This document shows, in pieces, positions 56,284 to 64,000 of a stretch of 64,000 bases of DNA. A program made the translations under genes and the position numbers. The DNA lies in the NCBI RefSeq assembly GCF_001049495.1, contig NZ_CDWI01000014.1, positions 248,001 to 312,000 of the forward strand. Direction: 5' to 3'. The notes under the pieces were generated by a model. It ran no database searches. It was not told the DNA's origin and was given only the letters and a program-made list of their open reading frames with translations. Source of the stretch: Microbacterium sp. 3J1. Lineage in GTDB: Bacteria > Actinomycetota > Actinomycetes > Actinomycetales > Microbacteriaceae. Numbering within the stretch: the first letter of the stretch is position 1; each line of letters starts with the position of its first letter.

Positions 56284-57186
56284 TTACTCCTCTCCTTCCT
56301 CGGAGTCGTTCTGGGGGCTGATGCCGGGGTAGTTCGCGAGACGGTCGTAGGCGTCCGTGATGTCTCCCGTGTTGCCTTCCTCCTCGAGCGTCTGGAGGTA
56401 GGCGTCGTACTCGTCCTGTTCGACGACCTTCACGTTGAAGAGCATCATCGAGTGGTACTCGCCGCAGAGCTCGGCGCACTTGCCGGCGTAGTCGCCGACG
56501 CGGGTCGGGATGAACGACCAGGAGTTGTCCTTCCCGATGTACATGTCCTTCTTGTAGAGGAAGTCGATGATCCAGAACGAGTGGATGACGTCGCGGGACT
56601 GGAGGTTGATCGTGACCTTCTGGTCGACCGGCAGCACCAGAGTCGGCAGCTGGGCCTGATCGATGTTGCCCGCGGCGTCGGGCTGCGCCTGGATTCCCAT
56701 CGTCCATACGGCGTCGGAGTTGTCCTCCTCCTCGCCGTCGTACTGGAAGTCCCACGCCCACTGCTTGGCGATCGCGGTGATCTCGACGTCGGGCTCATCC
56801 CACTTCGTCTCGATGGCCGCCTGGTCGCGAGCGGTGAAGAAGAACATCCCCAGGACGAGGATGAGCGGCACGATCGTGTAGAAGATCTCGATCGGCATGT
56901 TGTACCGCATCTGCACGGGCAGACCGGTCTGCCCCTTGCGGCGGCGGTAGGCGATCGCCGCCCAGGCCATCAGGGCCCAGGTGATCACGCCGACGGCGAG
57001 CAGGACGATCCAGGAGTTCACCCAGAGCGACGACACGCGCTCGGTCTGGTTCGTGGCTGCAGGTCCGTCGTCCACGAAGCCGGGGAGATACCCGTTCAGC
57101 TCTGTGGTGGTACATCCAGCCAGGGCCACGGCGGTCACCACTCCCAACGGAAGAGCGACCCAACGAAGGCGGCGATTCGAGGGCAC
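56284..57186 (-). CDS. ctaC: Cytochrome c oxidase subunit II, lipoprotein form (CtaC)
   Basis: CtaC receives electrons from QcrC at its CuA site. The 300-residue protein has a signal peptide with lipobox ending LAGC (Cys25), two membrane helices (about 47-67 and 88-108), and the CuA motif CAELCGEYHSMM. GTG 57186 is chosen because AAAGGTG sits 6 nt upstream and the longer frame has no ribosome site. ctaD follows after 3 nt. Confidence 0.94.
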   Translation of the reverse strand: MPSNRRLRWVALPLGVVTAVALAGCTTTELNGYLPGFVDDGPAATNQTERVSSLWVNSWIVLLAVGVITWALMAWAAIAYRRRKGQTGLPVQMRYNMPIEIFYTIVPLILVLGMFFFTARDQAAIETKWDEPDVEITAIAKQWAWDFQYDGEEEDNSDAVWTMGIQAQPDAAGNIDQAQLPTLVLPVDQKVTINLQSRDVIHSFWIIDFLYKKDMYIGKDNSWSFIPTRVGDYAGKCAELCGEYHSMMLFNVKVVEQDEYDAYLQTLEEEGNTGDITDAYDRLANYPGISPQNDSEEGEE

Positions 57187-57250
57187 GATGCACCTTTCAG
57201 ATTGCGGACAGGGCACACCCAAGTCTAGGGCAACCTCACACCTGATTCAT

Positions 57251-57269
57251 GCCAACCACGCAGGTTGGC
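57251..57269 (-). terminator. Short hairpin downstream of erpA
   Basis: GCCAACC-ACGCA-GGTTGGC forms a 7-bp stem 13 nt after the erpA stop. There is no T-run; it could be a weak terminator or a leader element of ctaC. Confidence 0.4.
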
Positions 57270-57282
57270 GGGGCTCCCGGGC

Positions 57283-57648
57283 TCAGTGGAAGCTGTCTCC
57301 ACAGGCGCAGCTGCCCGCGGCGTTCGGGTTGTCGATCGTGAAGCCCTGCTCCGAGATCGTGTCCTTGAAATCGATGGACGCACCGTCGAGGTACGGGACG
57401 CTCATGTTGTCGACGATGACCTCCACACCGTCGAAGTCGACGGTCTCGTCGCCCTCGAGGTAGCGCTCGTCGAAGTACAGCTGGTAGATGAGTCCCGAGC
57501 ATCCGCCGGGCTGGACGGCGACCCGGAGACGGAGGTCGTCTCGGCCCTCCTGCTCGAGGAGGTTCTTCACCTTCGTCGCCGCAGCATCGGTCAGCTTCAC
57601 GCCGTGCGCCTGGGTGGTCTCTGCCGGGGTCAGTGTGATATCGCTCAT
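57283..57648 (-). CDS. erpA: Iron-sulfur cluster insertion protein (ErpA/HesB family)
   Basis: A-type carrier proteins deliver Fe-S clusters to apoproteins. The 121-residue protein has the three family cysteines: Cys50 in PGGCSGL, and Cys114 and Cys116 in CACGDSF at the end. ATG 57648 is preceded by AAGGAG; an upstream in-frame start lacks this. It lies upstream of ctaC, so it may supply nearby respiratory enzymes, but the link is not certain. Confidence 0.92.
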   Translation of the reverse strand: MSDITLTPAETTQAHGVKLTDAAATKVKNLLEQEGRDDLRLRVAVQPGGCSGLIYQLYFDERYLEGDETVDFDGVEVIVDNMSVPYLDGASIDFKDTISEQGFTIDNPNAAGSCACGDSFH

Positions 57649-57738
57649 GTCGCTCCTTGTGACGGGCCGCGCTCGCACGGCTGGTATCTCGATTTTACCC
57701 TCCGCCTCGCATGCGGGGCTCGGGTGATGCGGCTCGGC

Positions 57739-59157
57739 TCAGATGATGTCGTTCATCCGCGAGAGCAGCAGCGCCTCGGTCGCGACGGCGTGCCGGAACG
57801 TGTCGAGGTGAAGCGATTCGTTCGGGCTGTGGGCACGCGAGTGCGGGTCTTCCACGCCGGTGACCAGGATCTGCGCCTGCGGGAACTCGCGCACCAGATC
57901 CGCGATGAACGGGATCGAGCCGCCGACCCCGAGATCGACGGGAGCGACGCCGTAGCCGTCGCGCATGGCCTCGCGGGTGAGGGCGACCGCCCAGCCGCTG
58001 GTGTCGACGAGGAAGCCGTTGCCGAGATCCACGTCGGAGAATGTGAGCTCCGCACCGAACGGAGCATGTGCGCGCAGATGCGCCTCGAGCGCGGCATAGG
58101 CGTCCTCGCCCGTCTGGCCAGGCGCGACACGGGCGCTGATGACGACTGTGACCTCGGGCAACAGCGTGTTCGAGGCAGCGGCCACGCTCGTCGCGTCGAT
58201 GCCGATGACGGTCACGGAGGGCTTGTTCCAGATGCGGCTGAGGATCGTGCCGTCTCCGATCGGCGAGGTCCCCGGGAGCAGTCCGGCCTCATCTCGGAGC
58301 GTCTCCTCGGTGTAATCGGGCGTCTGCGCGTCGCGCTCGATCATGCCCTCGACGGCGACCGACCCGTCGGCGTTCCAGAGGGTCGCGAGCATCGTGACCG
58401 TCGCCATCATGGCGTCGGGGACGGCGCCGCCGAACATCCCGGAGTGCGACGCGTGGTCGAGGGTGCGCACGCGGACGGTGAACCGGGCGTTACCGCGAAG
58501 CGACACGGTGAGCCCCGGTGTCGACGAGTCCCAGTTCCCGGAGTCGGCGACGACGATCGCGTCGGCGCGAAGGGCGTCCTTGTTGTCGGAGAGGAACTGC
58601 GCGAACGACCGCGAGCCGTACTCCTCCTCCCCTTCGACGAACATCGCGATGCCGAGCTCGAGGTCGTCGCCGAGCACCTCGGCGACCGCACGGATGGAGG
58701 CGATGTGGGCCATGATGCCCGCCTTGTCGTCGGCCGCACCGCGACCGTACAGACGTCCGTCTCGTACCGTCGGCTCGAACGGCGGCGTCTCCCACAGGGC
58801 ATCGTCCCCCGGAGGCTGCACGTCGTGGTGCGCGTAGAGGAGGATCGTCGGCTTGCCGTTGCGCGCCGCGCGGGTGGCGAGGACGGCAGGCTGCCCGACC
58901 TCGTCGGTCCCGGGGATCGCCGCTCGCAGGATGCGGACATCATCGAAGACGCCTGTTCCGGACGCGAGCGCGGCCACCGCCTCGGAGCTGCGCTCGAGCT
59001 GCGTCTGGTCGAACGCGGGCCACGCCATGCCGGGGATGCGGACGAGCTGTCCGAGGTCGCTCAGCGCGGCGGGGAACCCTGTGGCAGCGGCGTCCAGGAC
59101 GGCGGCCTCGCGATCGCCGGACGGATTCGGGTCACCGGGCAGAGCAGGAGATGTCAT
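57739..59157 (-). CDS. M20-family dipeptidase / zinc peptidase
   Basis: The 472-residue enzyme has the two-zinc M20 layout: LLYAHHDVQPPG (metal His and catalytic Asp), GRGAADDKAG, VEGEEEYGS with the general base Glu, and a late SRAHSPNE block with the last His. A dimerisation lid lies in the middle. It should hydrolyse dipeptides or related amides in the cytoplasm. ATG 59157 has no ribosome site; TAAGAT ends 7 nt upstream. Confidence 0.92.
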   Translation of the reverse strand: MTSPALPGDPNPSGDREAAVLDAAATGFPAALSDLGQLVRIPGMAWPAFDQTQLERSSEAVAALASGTGVFDDVRILRAAIPGTDEVGQPAVLATRAARNGKPTILLYAHHDVQPPGDDALWETPPFEPTVRDGRLYGRGAADDKAGIMAHIASIRAVAEVLGDDLELGIAMFVEGEEEYGSRSFAQFLSDNKDALRADAIVVADSGNWDSSTPGLTVSLRGNARFTVRVRTLDHASHSGMFGGAVPDAMMATVTMLATLWNADGSVAVEGMIERDAQTPDYTEETLRDEAGLLPGTSPIGDGTILSRIWNKPSVTVIGIDATSVAAASNTLLPEVTVVISARVAPGQTGEDAYAALEAHLRAHAPFGAELTFSDVDLGNGFLVDTSGWAVALTREAMRDGYGVAPVDLGVGGSIPFIADLVREFPQAQILVTGVEDPHSRAHSPNESLHLDTFRHAVATEALLLSRMNDII

Positions 59158-59164
59158 GCGAGTA

Positions 59165-59186
59165 ATCTTAAGGTGAACCCTTCACC
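59165..59186. promoter_or_regulatory. Leaderless -10 and palindrome between M20 peptidase and DUF3043 genes
   Basis: TAAGAT (59170-59165, leftward) precedes the peptidase ATG by 7 nt. GGTGAA-CCC-TTCACC at 59172-59186 is a perfect 6-3-6 inverted repeat lying in the divergent gap, just upstream of that -10. It may be an operator for one or both genes. Confidence 0.5.
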
Positions 59187-59201
59187 GAACCGAGGAACGT
59201 C

Positions 59202-59789
59202 GTGGCCATTACCCCCTCCACCCCATCGACGAACGACGACGCCGCCGAGACGCCTGCCGTCGGCAAGGGTCGCGCGACGCCGACCCGTGCGGAGCAGGAG
59301 GCCGCCCGTCGCCGCCCCTTGGTCGCGAACACGAAGGAGGCGAAGGCCGCCGCGCGCGCCGAGCTCAACGAGCGCCGCAATCGCGCCCAGGCCGGGCTCG
59401 CGGCCGGTGAGGAGAAGTACCTCCCGGCGCGCGACAGGGGTCCGCAGCGCCGCTGGGTGCGCGACTACGTGGATTCCGGATGGCATCCCGCCGAGTTCGT
59501 GATGGGCGTGATGGTGCTCGTCATCCTCATCTCGCTGCTTCCGCCGAGCCTCGCCATCGGCGGGTTCGCGATCGCGGGCTGGGCGTACCTCGTGATGATG
59601 GCCTACCTCATCCTCGCCATCGGCGGCATGATCCTCCTCGGCATCCGGGTGAAGCGCAAGGTGGCGGCGAAGTTCGGCCAGGATCGGATGGAGCGCGGCC
59701 TCGGCTGGTACGCGGCGATGCGCTCCCTGCAGATGCGCTTCATGCGACTCCCCAAGCCTCAGGTGAAGCGGGGCGACCGCCCCGCCTGA
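59202..59789 (+). CDS. DUF3043 membrane protein
   Basis: The 195-residue protein has a charged N-terminal half (1-90), rich in Ala, Arg and Glu, then two membrane helices (about 98-117 and 121-148) and a basic C-terminal tail. This is the actinobacterial DUF3043 family, with the RDRGPQRRWVRDYVDS signature before the first helix. GTG 59202 follows CGAGGA. Function is unknown in the family. It is divergent from the M20 peptidase. Confidence 0.85.
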   Translation: MAITPSTPSTNDDAAETPAVGKGRATPTRAEQEAARRRPLVANTKEAKAAARAELNERRNRAQAGLAAGEEKYLPARDRGPQRRWVRDYVDSGWHPAEFVMGVMVLVILISLLPPSLAIGGFAIAGWAYLVMMAYLILAIGGMILLGIRVKRKVAAKFGQDRMERGLGWYAAMRSLQMRFMRLPKPQVKRGDRPA

Positions 59790-59805
59790 TCCCTCGCACG
59801 TCAGT

Positions 59806-59836
59806 GGCGTCCCTGCTCCGTGGAGCGTGGGACGCC
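59806..59836 (+). terminator. Terminator of the DUF3043 gene
   Basis: GGCGTCCC and GGGACGCC close an inner GCTCC/GGAGC stem, followed by TCTTT, 16 nt after the stop. The next gene is convergent. Confidence 0.8.
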
Positions 59837-59852
59837 TCTTTCGTGCCGCGGA

Positions 59853-60875
59853 TCAGCGGCGCACGAGACCGCGGTTGATCTCCCGGCCCCAGAACGGACC
59901 GCGATAGAGGAAGGCCGTGTACCCCTGCACGAGCGTCGCGCCGGCGTCGAGCCGCTCCTGCACATCGGAGGGCGTCTCCACTCCCCCGACCGCGATGACG
60001 CAGAAGTCCTCGGGAACCGCGCCGCGCACGAGACGCAGCACCTGCATCGACCTCTCCTTCAGCGGCGCCCCCGAGAGGCCGCCGGCGCCCGCGGCCTCGA
60101 CGATCGCGGGCTCCGTCAGCAACCCGTCGCGGCTGATCGTCGTGTTGTGCGCGATGATCCCCGCAAGCCCTTCATCGACGGCCATCTTCGCGATGGCCGA
60201 GATCTCTTCGTCGGCGAGGTCCGGGGCGATCTTGACGAGCAGAGGCGTCGAGCCGGAGGCGGCCCGCACGGCCCGCAGCAGCGGCGCCAGGGTCTCGACC
60301 GCCTGCAGGCCGCGGAGACCCGGGGTGTTCGGTGACGAGACGTTGACCGCGAGATAGTCGGCCAGGGGGGCCAGGCGCGTGGCGGATGCGACGTAGTCGG
60401 CAGTGGCGTCTTCCACGTCGACGACTCGGCTCTTGCCGATGTTCACCCCGATGACCGTGTCCGGCGCTCCTCTGCGGAGAGCGGCGAGGCGGCGAGCCAC
60501 CGCATCCGCTCCCTGGTTGTTGAAGCCCATCCGATTGACGACGGCCCGATCGGCGATGAGGCGGAAGAGGCGCGGCCGTGGATTGCCGTCCTGCGGGATG
60601 GCGGTCACGGTGCCGACCTCGACGTGTCCGAAGCCCAGCGCGGCGAGTCCACGCACTCCCACGGCGTTCTTGTCGAAACCGGCGGCGATGCCGAACGGAG
60701 ACGGGAAGGTCAGGCCGAGCGCCTGGACGCGCAGCGACTCGTCCGGCTTCGTCAGCGCCCGCGTCGCCCAGGCGAACGGAGGGGCACCGAGCACGCGGAT
60801 GACCGCCATGCCGGCGTGATGGGCGAACTCGGGATCGAAGCGCGACAGGACAGCGCGGAAGAGCAGCGGATACAT
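59853..60875 (-). CDS. pyrD: Dihydroorotate dehydrogenase, quinone-dependent (class 2)
   Basis: PyrD oxidises dihydroorotate to orotate and passes electrons to quinone at the membrane. The 340-residue FMN protein has an N-terminal amphipathic helix (YPLLFRAVLSRFDPEFAHHAG) typical of class 2, then FGIAAGFDKN, NRMGFNNQG and the catalytic serine in NVSSPNTPGLR. ATG 60875 lies 10 nt after nrdR, with TAATCT 7 nt upstream; GCAGGG could also act as a weak ribosome site. Confidence 0.95.
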   Translation of the reverse strand: MYPLLFRAVLSRFDPEFAHHAGMAVIRVLGAPPFAWATRALTKPDESLRVQALGLTFPSPFGIAAGFDKNAVGVRGLAALGFGHVEVGTVTAIPQDGNPRPRLFRLIADRAVVNRMGFNNQGADAVARRLAALRRGAPDTVIGVNIGKSRVVDVEDATADYVASATRLAPLADYLAVNVSSPNTPGLRGLQAVETLAPLLRAVRAASGSTPLLVKIAPDLADEEISAIAKMAVDEGLAGIIAHNTTISRDGLLTEPAIVEAAGAGGLSGAPLKERSMQVLRLVRGAVPEDFCVIAVGGVETPSDVQERLDAGATLVQGYTAFLYRGPFWGREINRGLVRR

Positions 60876-60882
60876 CCCTGCC

Positions 60883-60888
60883 AGATTA
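60883..60888 (-). promoter_or_regulatory. Candidate internal -10 element of pyrD
   Basis: TAATCT reads leftward over the last codon of nrdR and ATG follows after 7 nt, with GGCAGGG in between. pyrD could thus be made leaderless or read with nrdR. Confidence 0.4.
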
Positions 60889-61356
60889 CCGGTCTACGGG
60901 CTCCCGCTCGGTGTGGTCGGCGCGGAGCTCGGTGATCGCGCTCTCGAAGTCCTCCAGTGACTCGAAGGCCTGGTAGACGCTCGCGAAGCGGAGATAGGCG
61001 ACCTCGTCGAGGTCGCGCAGGGGTCCGAGGATCGCCAGACCGATCTCGTTGGCGTCGAGCTGCGAGACCCCGGTCTGCCGGACGGCCTCCTCGACCCGCT
61101 GGGCGAGGATGGCGAGGTCCGCCTCCGTCACCGGGCGGCCCTGGCAGGCCTTCCTGACGCCGGAGATCACCTTCTCGCGACTGAACGGCTCCATCACCCC
61201 CGATCGCTTGATCACGTTCAGGCTGGCCGTCTCCGTGGTCGTGAACCGTCCGCCGCACTCCGGGCATTGACGGCGCCTGCGGATGGACAGACCGTCGTCG
61301 CTGGTACGGGAGTCGATGACGCGGGAGTCCGGATGACGGCAGAAGGGGCAGTGCAT
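60886..61356 (-). CDS. nrdR: Transcriptional repressor NrdR
   Basis: NrdR represses ribonucleotide reductase genes when dATP is high. The 156-residue protein has an N-terminal zinc ribbon (Cys3, Cys6, Cys31, Cys34) and an ATP-cone (about 46-136) with [19 protein letters not shown] 61356 follows TAGGAT by 7 nt and lacks a ribosome site, so the message is probably leaderless. The -10 overlaps the hisD stop codon. Confidence 0.95.
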   Translation of the reverse strand: MHCPFCRHPDSRVIDSRTSDDGLSIRRRRQCPECGGRFTTTETASLNVIKRSGVMEPFSREKVISGVRKACQGRPVTEADLAILAQRVEEAVRQTGVSQLDANEIGLAILGPLRDLDEVAYLRFASVYQAFESLEDFESAITELRADHTEREPVDR

Positions 61357-61363
61357 CTGACCG

Positions 61364-61369
61364 ATCCTA
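61364..61369 (-). promoter_or_regulatory. Leaderless -10 element of nrdR overlapping the hisD stop
   Basis: TAGGAT reads leftward and ATG follows after 7 nt. Its first three bases, TAG at 61369-61367, are the stop codon of hisD. Confidence 0.6.
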
Positions 61370-62671
61370 CGCCGTGAACCGCGCCTCGACGGCCTCCCCG
61401 TGGGCGGGCAGCGCCTCGCTGTCGGCGAGGGCGACGACACCCGCCCTGACCTCGGCGAGAGCGGCACGGTCGTAGGAGATCACCTGCTGCGGACGCAGGA
61501 ACGTGTACGCGCCGAGACCGGGCGCGTAGCGTGCCTGTCCGCCGGTCGGCAGCACGTGGTTGCTCCCCGCCATGTAGTCGCCGAGGCTCACGGGCGTGTG
61601 GTCGCCGACGAAGACGGCCCCTGCGCTGGTGAAGGATGCCGCTGCGGCATCCGCGTCCTCCAGGTGGAGTTCCAGGTGCTCAGGCGCGTAGGCGTTGCTG
61701 AAAGCCGTCGCCATGGCACGGTCGTCGACGAGCACGATGGCGGACTGGGGTCCTTCGAGCGCGGCCGAGACCCGGGTGGCATGCCGCGTCGCGACGGACT
61801 GGCGCGCGATCTCCTCGCCGACGCTCTCGGTGAGCTCCAGAGAGTCGGTGACCAGCACGGCTGACGCCTGTTCGTCGTGCTCCGCCTGGCTCACCAGGTC
61901 GGCCGCGATCAGACGCGGGTCCGCCGAGGCATCGGCGACGACGAGGATCTCGGTCGCACCCGCCTCCGAGTCGGTGCCCACGACGCCGGCGACCGCTCGC
62001 TTCGCGGAGGCGACGTAGTTGTTGCCCGGTCCGGACACGATGTCGACGGGGTCGAGTCCGACCGCGTCGATGCCGTGCGCGAACGCGCCGATCGCGCCGG
62101 CGCCGCCCATGGCGTAGATCTCCGTCACGCCCAGCAGTCCTGCCGCGGCGAGGATGGTCGGGTGGATGCGTCCGCCCTGGTCGGCCTGAGGAGGCGAGGC
62201 GAGAGCGATCTGCTGCACCCCGGCGACCTGCGCCGGCACCACGTTCATGATGACGCTCGACGGGTAGACCGCCTTGCCGCCCGGGATGTAGACCCCGACC
62301 CGGTGCACGGGCTGCCAGCGCTGCGTGATCGTCGCCCCCGGACCGATCTCGGTCACCTGCGTGGCGGGCACCTGGGCGGTGGAGGCCTCGCGGACCCGGC
62401 GGATCGCTTCCTCCAGTGCCGTCCTCACCGCCGGATCGAGGGAGTCGAGCGCCTCGGTGATGTGCTCCGCGGGCACGCGGATCTCGTGGCCCGAGACGTT
62501 GTCGAAGCGTTCCGCCTGCTCACGGAGGGCGTGCTCGCCGCGCTCGCGCACGTCGTCGACGATGCGCACTGCGGTGTCGAGCGCTTCGGCCCGCGCCTGG
62601 GTCGCCCTCGGAACGGCCGCGAGCATGTCAGCCGGCGAGAGCTCTCGCCCTCGCAGATCGATGGTGCGCAC
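61367..62671 (-). CDS. hisD: Histidinol dehydrogenase
   Basis: HisD makes the last two oxidations of histidine synthesis with NAD and zinc. The 434-residue protein has [16 protein letters not shown], the GPGNNYV loop, the EHDEQAS block and AYAPEHLEL with the catalytic Glu-His pair. GTG 62671 lies 2 nt after the stop of the upstream membrane gene. Other his genes are not in the window. Confidence 0.95.
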   Translation of the reverse strand: MRTIDLRGRELSPADMLAAVPRATQARAEALDTAVRIVDDVRERGEHALREQAERFDNVSGHEIRVPAEHITEALDSLDPAVRTALEEAIRRVREASTAQVPATQVTEIGPGATITQRWQPVHRVGVYIPGGKAVYPSSVIMNVVPAQVAGVQQIALASPPQADQGGRIHPTILAAAGLLGVTEIYAMGGAGAIGAFAHGIDAVGLDPVDIVSGPGNNYVASAKRAVAGVVGTDSEAGATEILVVADASADPRLIAADLVSQAEHDEQASAVLVTDSLELTESVGEEIARQSVATRHATRVSAALEGPQSAIVLVDDRAMATAFSNAYAPEHLELHLEDADAAAASFTSAGAVFVGDHTPVSLGDYMAGSNHVLPTGGQARYAPGLGAYTFLRPQQVISYDRAALAEVRAGVVALADSEALPAHGEAVEARFTA

Positions 62672-62673
62672 TG

Positions 62674-63978
62674 TCAGCCCTTCGTGATGTCTGCGATGTC
62701 GTGAAGGTAGCCGAGCCGGCCGTCATCGTGCCGCACGACGTAGGCGCCCCCGCGGTCCTCGATGACGAGCGCCCAGGCGTTCGGACCGATGCGGAAGAGC
62801 ACGTCGCCCCGCTCGTCGTGGACGTCACGCTCGGTGGGCGCGAGGATCCAGAAGGGCTGCCCGGCGCCGCGCGCCTCCGCGTCGAAGTCCGTCGCCGGCG
62901 CCGAGTCCACAGCGGGGAACGCCGTGGTCTCCGTCGCGTCGACGTCGTGCGCCGACATGCCCATGATGGACTCGATGCTGCCGGTGTCGGAGACGATCTC
63001 GGGCTCCGGACCCCGCGAGCGTCGGGAGTAGGACGGCACATAATCGTCGTCCGAGGTCGCCTGCTCCGTACCGGTTCCTCCGCCCGACGCGTGAGCCGCG
63101 AGAGGCACCTGCTCGGCGAGATCGAGACGGGCGACCTCGTCGGTGGCCTGCTGCCCCGAGAGCTCGACGTCGAGCTCCGCGGGTCCGTTCGTGCGCGTGG
63201 TTGCGGCGGCGGGCGGCGGTGCGGCGGCGAACCCGGCATCGTGGGCCACGCCGTGGTCCGGGACTGGCGCGATCGTCGGCGCCGAGGGGCTCTCTGAGTG
63301 CTCATCGACGCCTCGAGGCACGTCGGGGTCCTCGTCGGCAGAGGGCGCCGGCTCGGGGCGGGGCCGCGCGATGACCGGACGGACCGGGTTCGCATTGCGA
63401 TGAGCCAGGGTGACGAGCCGCCCGTGGAAGTCCTCCTTGAGGCTCGGCACGAGCGGCGCGAACACGGTGAAGATGACCAGAGCCAGCGAGGCGATCAGCT
63501 GCACGATGCCGTTCCAGCTCAAGGCGACGACACCGAAGTCGATGCTGAGTGCGACCAGGTTCCAGAGATCCGCGACCCAGTACACCGCGGCCACCGAGAA
63601 GGCGACGGAGGCGAACTGATCGATGCCGAGGGAACCCACCCGGCGAATTCCGTCGGGCGAGAACCGGCGGAGGACCAACAGGAACACGGCGACCGTGGGG
63701 ACGCCGATCGGGAGGATCCACTGGATGCCCGTCCCCCAGATCGATGCGTCGCCGCGGTACGGGAAGAACGATGCGACGAAGGCGATCAGCCAGGCGCCGA
63801 CGATGAGCAGCTCGCGCAGGGTGAATCCGAGGATCCCGTACTCCGGCGTCACCTCCTCGTCGTACAGCACGCCGTCCTCCGGCTCGAACGAGTCGTCGTC
63901 GGCGATCGGGTCTGATGCGGCGGTCGCGCCGTCGGCGTATGAATCCTCGTCGTTGCGGAAGGGAGTGTCCGTGCTCAT
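62674..63978 (-). CDS. Membrane protein with disordered linker and C-terminal domain, function unknown
   Basis: The 434-residue protein has an acidic N-terminus (1-45), about four membrane helices (55-72, 86-104, 121-140, 158-176), a long Pro/Ala/Asp-rich linker (about 200-380) and a compact C-terminal part (about 385-434) with FWILAPTERDVHDERGD and RHDDGRLGYLHD. I do not recognise the family. The start ATG 63978 is preceded by AAAGGA. It is tightly coupled to hisD (2 nt), which suggests only co-transcription. Confidence 0.75.
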   Translation of the reverse strand: MSTDTPFRNDEDSYADGATAASDPIADDDSFEPEDGVLYDEEVTPEYGILGFTLRELLIVGAWLIAFVASFFPYRGDASIWGTGIQWILPIGVPTVAVFLLVLRRFSPDGIRRVGSLGIDQFASVAFSVAAVYWVADLWNLVALSIDFGVVALSWNGIVQLIASLALVIFTVFAPLVPSLKEDFHGRLVTLAHRNANPVRPVIARPRPEPAPSADEDPDVPRGVDEHSESPSAPTIAPVPDHGVAHDAGFAAAPPPAAATTRTNGPAELDVELSGQQATDEVARLDLAEQVPLAAHASGGGTGTEQATSDDDYVPSYSRRSRGPEPEIVSDTGSIESIMGMSAHDVDATETTAFPAVDSAPATDFDAEARGAGQPFWILAPTERDVHDERGDVLFRIGPNAWALVIEDRGGAYVVRHDDGRLGYLHDIADITKG

Positions 63979-64000
63979 GGGGGTCCTTTCGTCACGGTGC

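Noticed and set aside
63979..64000. End of a further upstream gene (possible TGA at 63994-63992)
   Set aside because: Only a few bases are visible and nothing identifies a coding frame.

Overview
The window is GC-rich chromosomal DNA from an actinobacterium of the Microbacterium type (family Microbacteriaceae). Markers that point there are RbpA, WhiA, paired ClpP1/ClpP2, the qcrCAB-ctaE respiratory cluster with a diheme cytochrome c, a DUF3043 protein, a lysine/alanine-tailed trigger factor, and genes that often lack a Shine-Dalgarno and start 6-7 nt after a TANNNT hexamer. Nearly all of the sequence is coding and no gap reaches 300 bases. I see no phage, insertion sequence, CRISPR array or rRNA. 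Most of it is vertically inherited core genome.

Layout. 1-1768: edge of a peptide ABC importer (permease start, then solute-binding lipoprotein). 1922-5057: a type VII (ESX/WXG100) style cassette of an EspL/YbaB-like protein, a WXG100 protein, an EspC-like helical protein, a helical-plus-lipase protein and a lipoprotein. 5160-7984: valS and a small partner. 8000-8873: an HTH regulator with a symmetric four-half-site operator. 9012-16089: clpX, a deoxyribose catabolic operon (SorC-type regulator, deoC, two aldehyde dehydrogenases, the second lacking the catalytic half), then clpP1-clpP2. 16171-20539: TPR protein, tig, tRNA-Pro, tRNA-Gly, a membrane HEXXH protein, secG and rbpA. 20625-26487: tpiA-pgk-gap, sodA, whiA, rapZ. 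26518-34588: uvrC, uvrA, a divergent OhrR-like regulator and zinc-ribbon mini-protein, a TfoX-N protein, uvrB. 34682-37105: MFS exporter, coaE, CoA-binding protein.

36521-43160 is a translationally coupled run: SsuB/SsuA/SsuC-like ABC importer, acetyl-CoA synthetase, O-acetylhomoserine sulfhydrylase and a CoA-binding protein. It looks like organosulfur uptake feeding sulfur assimilation, with recycling of released acetate. 43293-47962: rpsA, a 5'-3' exonuclease, a PHP phosphoesterase, trpD. 48155-57186: the aerobic respiratory chain in two blocks, ctaE-qcrC-qcrA-qcrB on the plus strand and ctaC-ctaD-ctaF on the minus strand, separated by RidA-like, GNAT and rhodanese genes. 57283-63978: erpA, an M20 peptidase, a DUF3043 membrane protein, pyrD, nrdR, hisD and a membrane protein of unknown function.

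The least explained items are the type VII lipase/lipoprotein cassette, the ABC-Acs-MetY operon, the HEXXH membrane protein, and the clear but unassigned palindromic operators.
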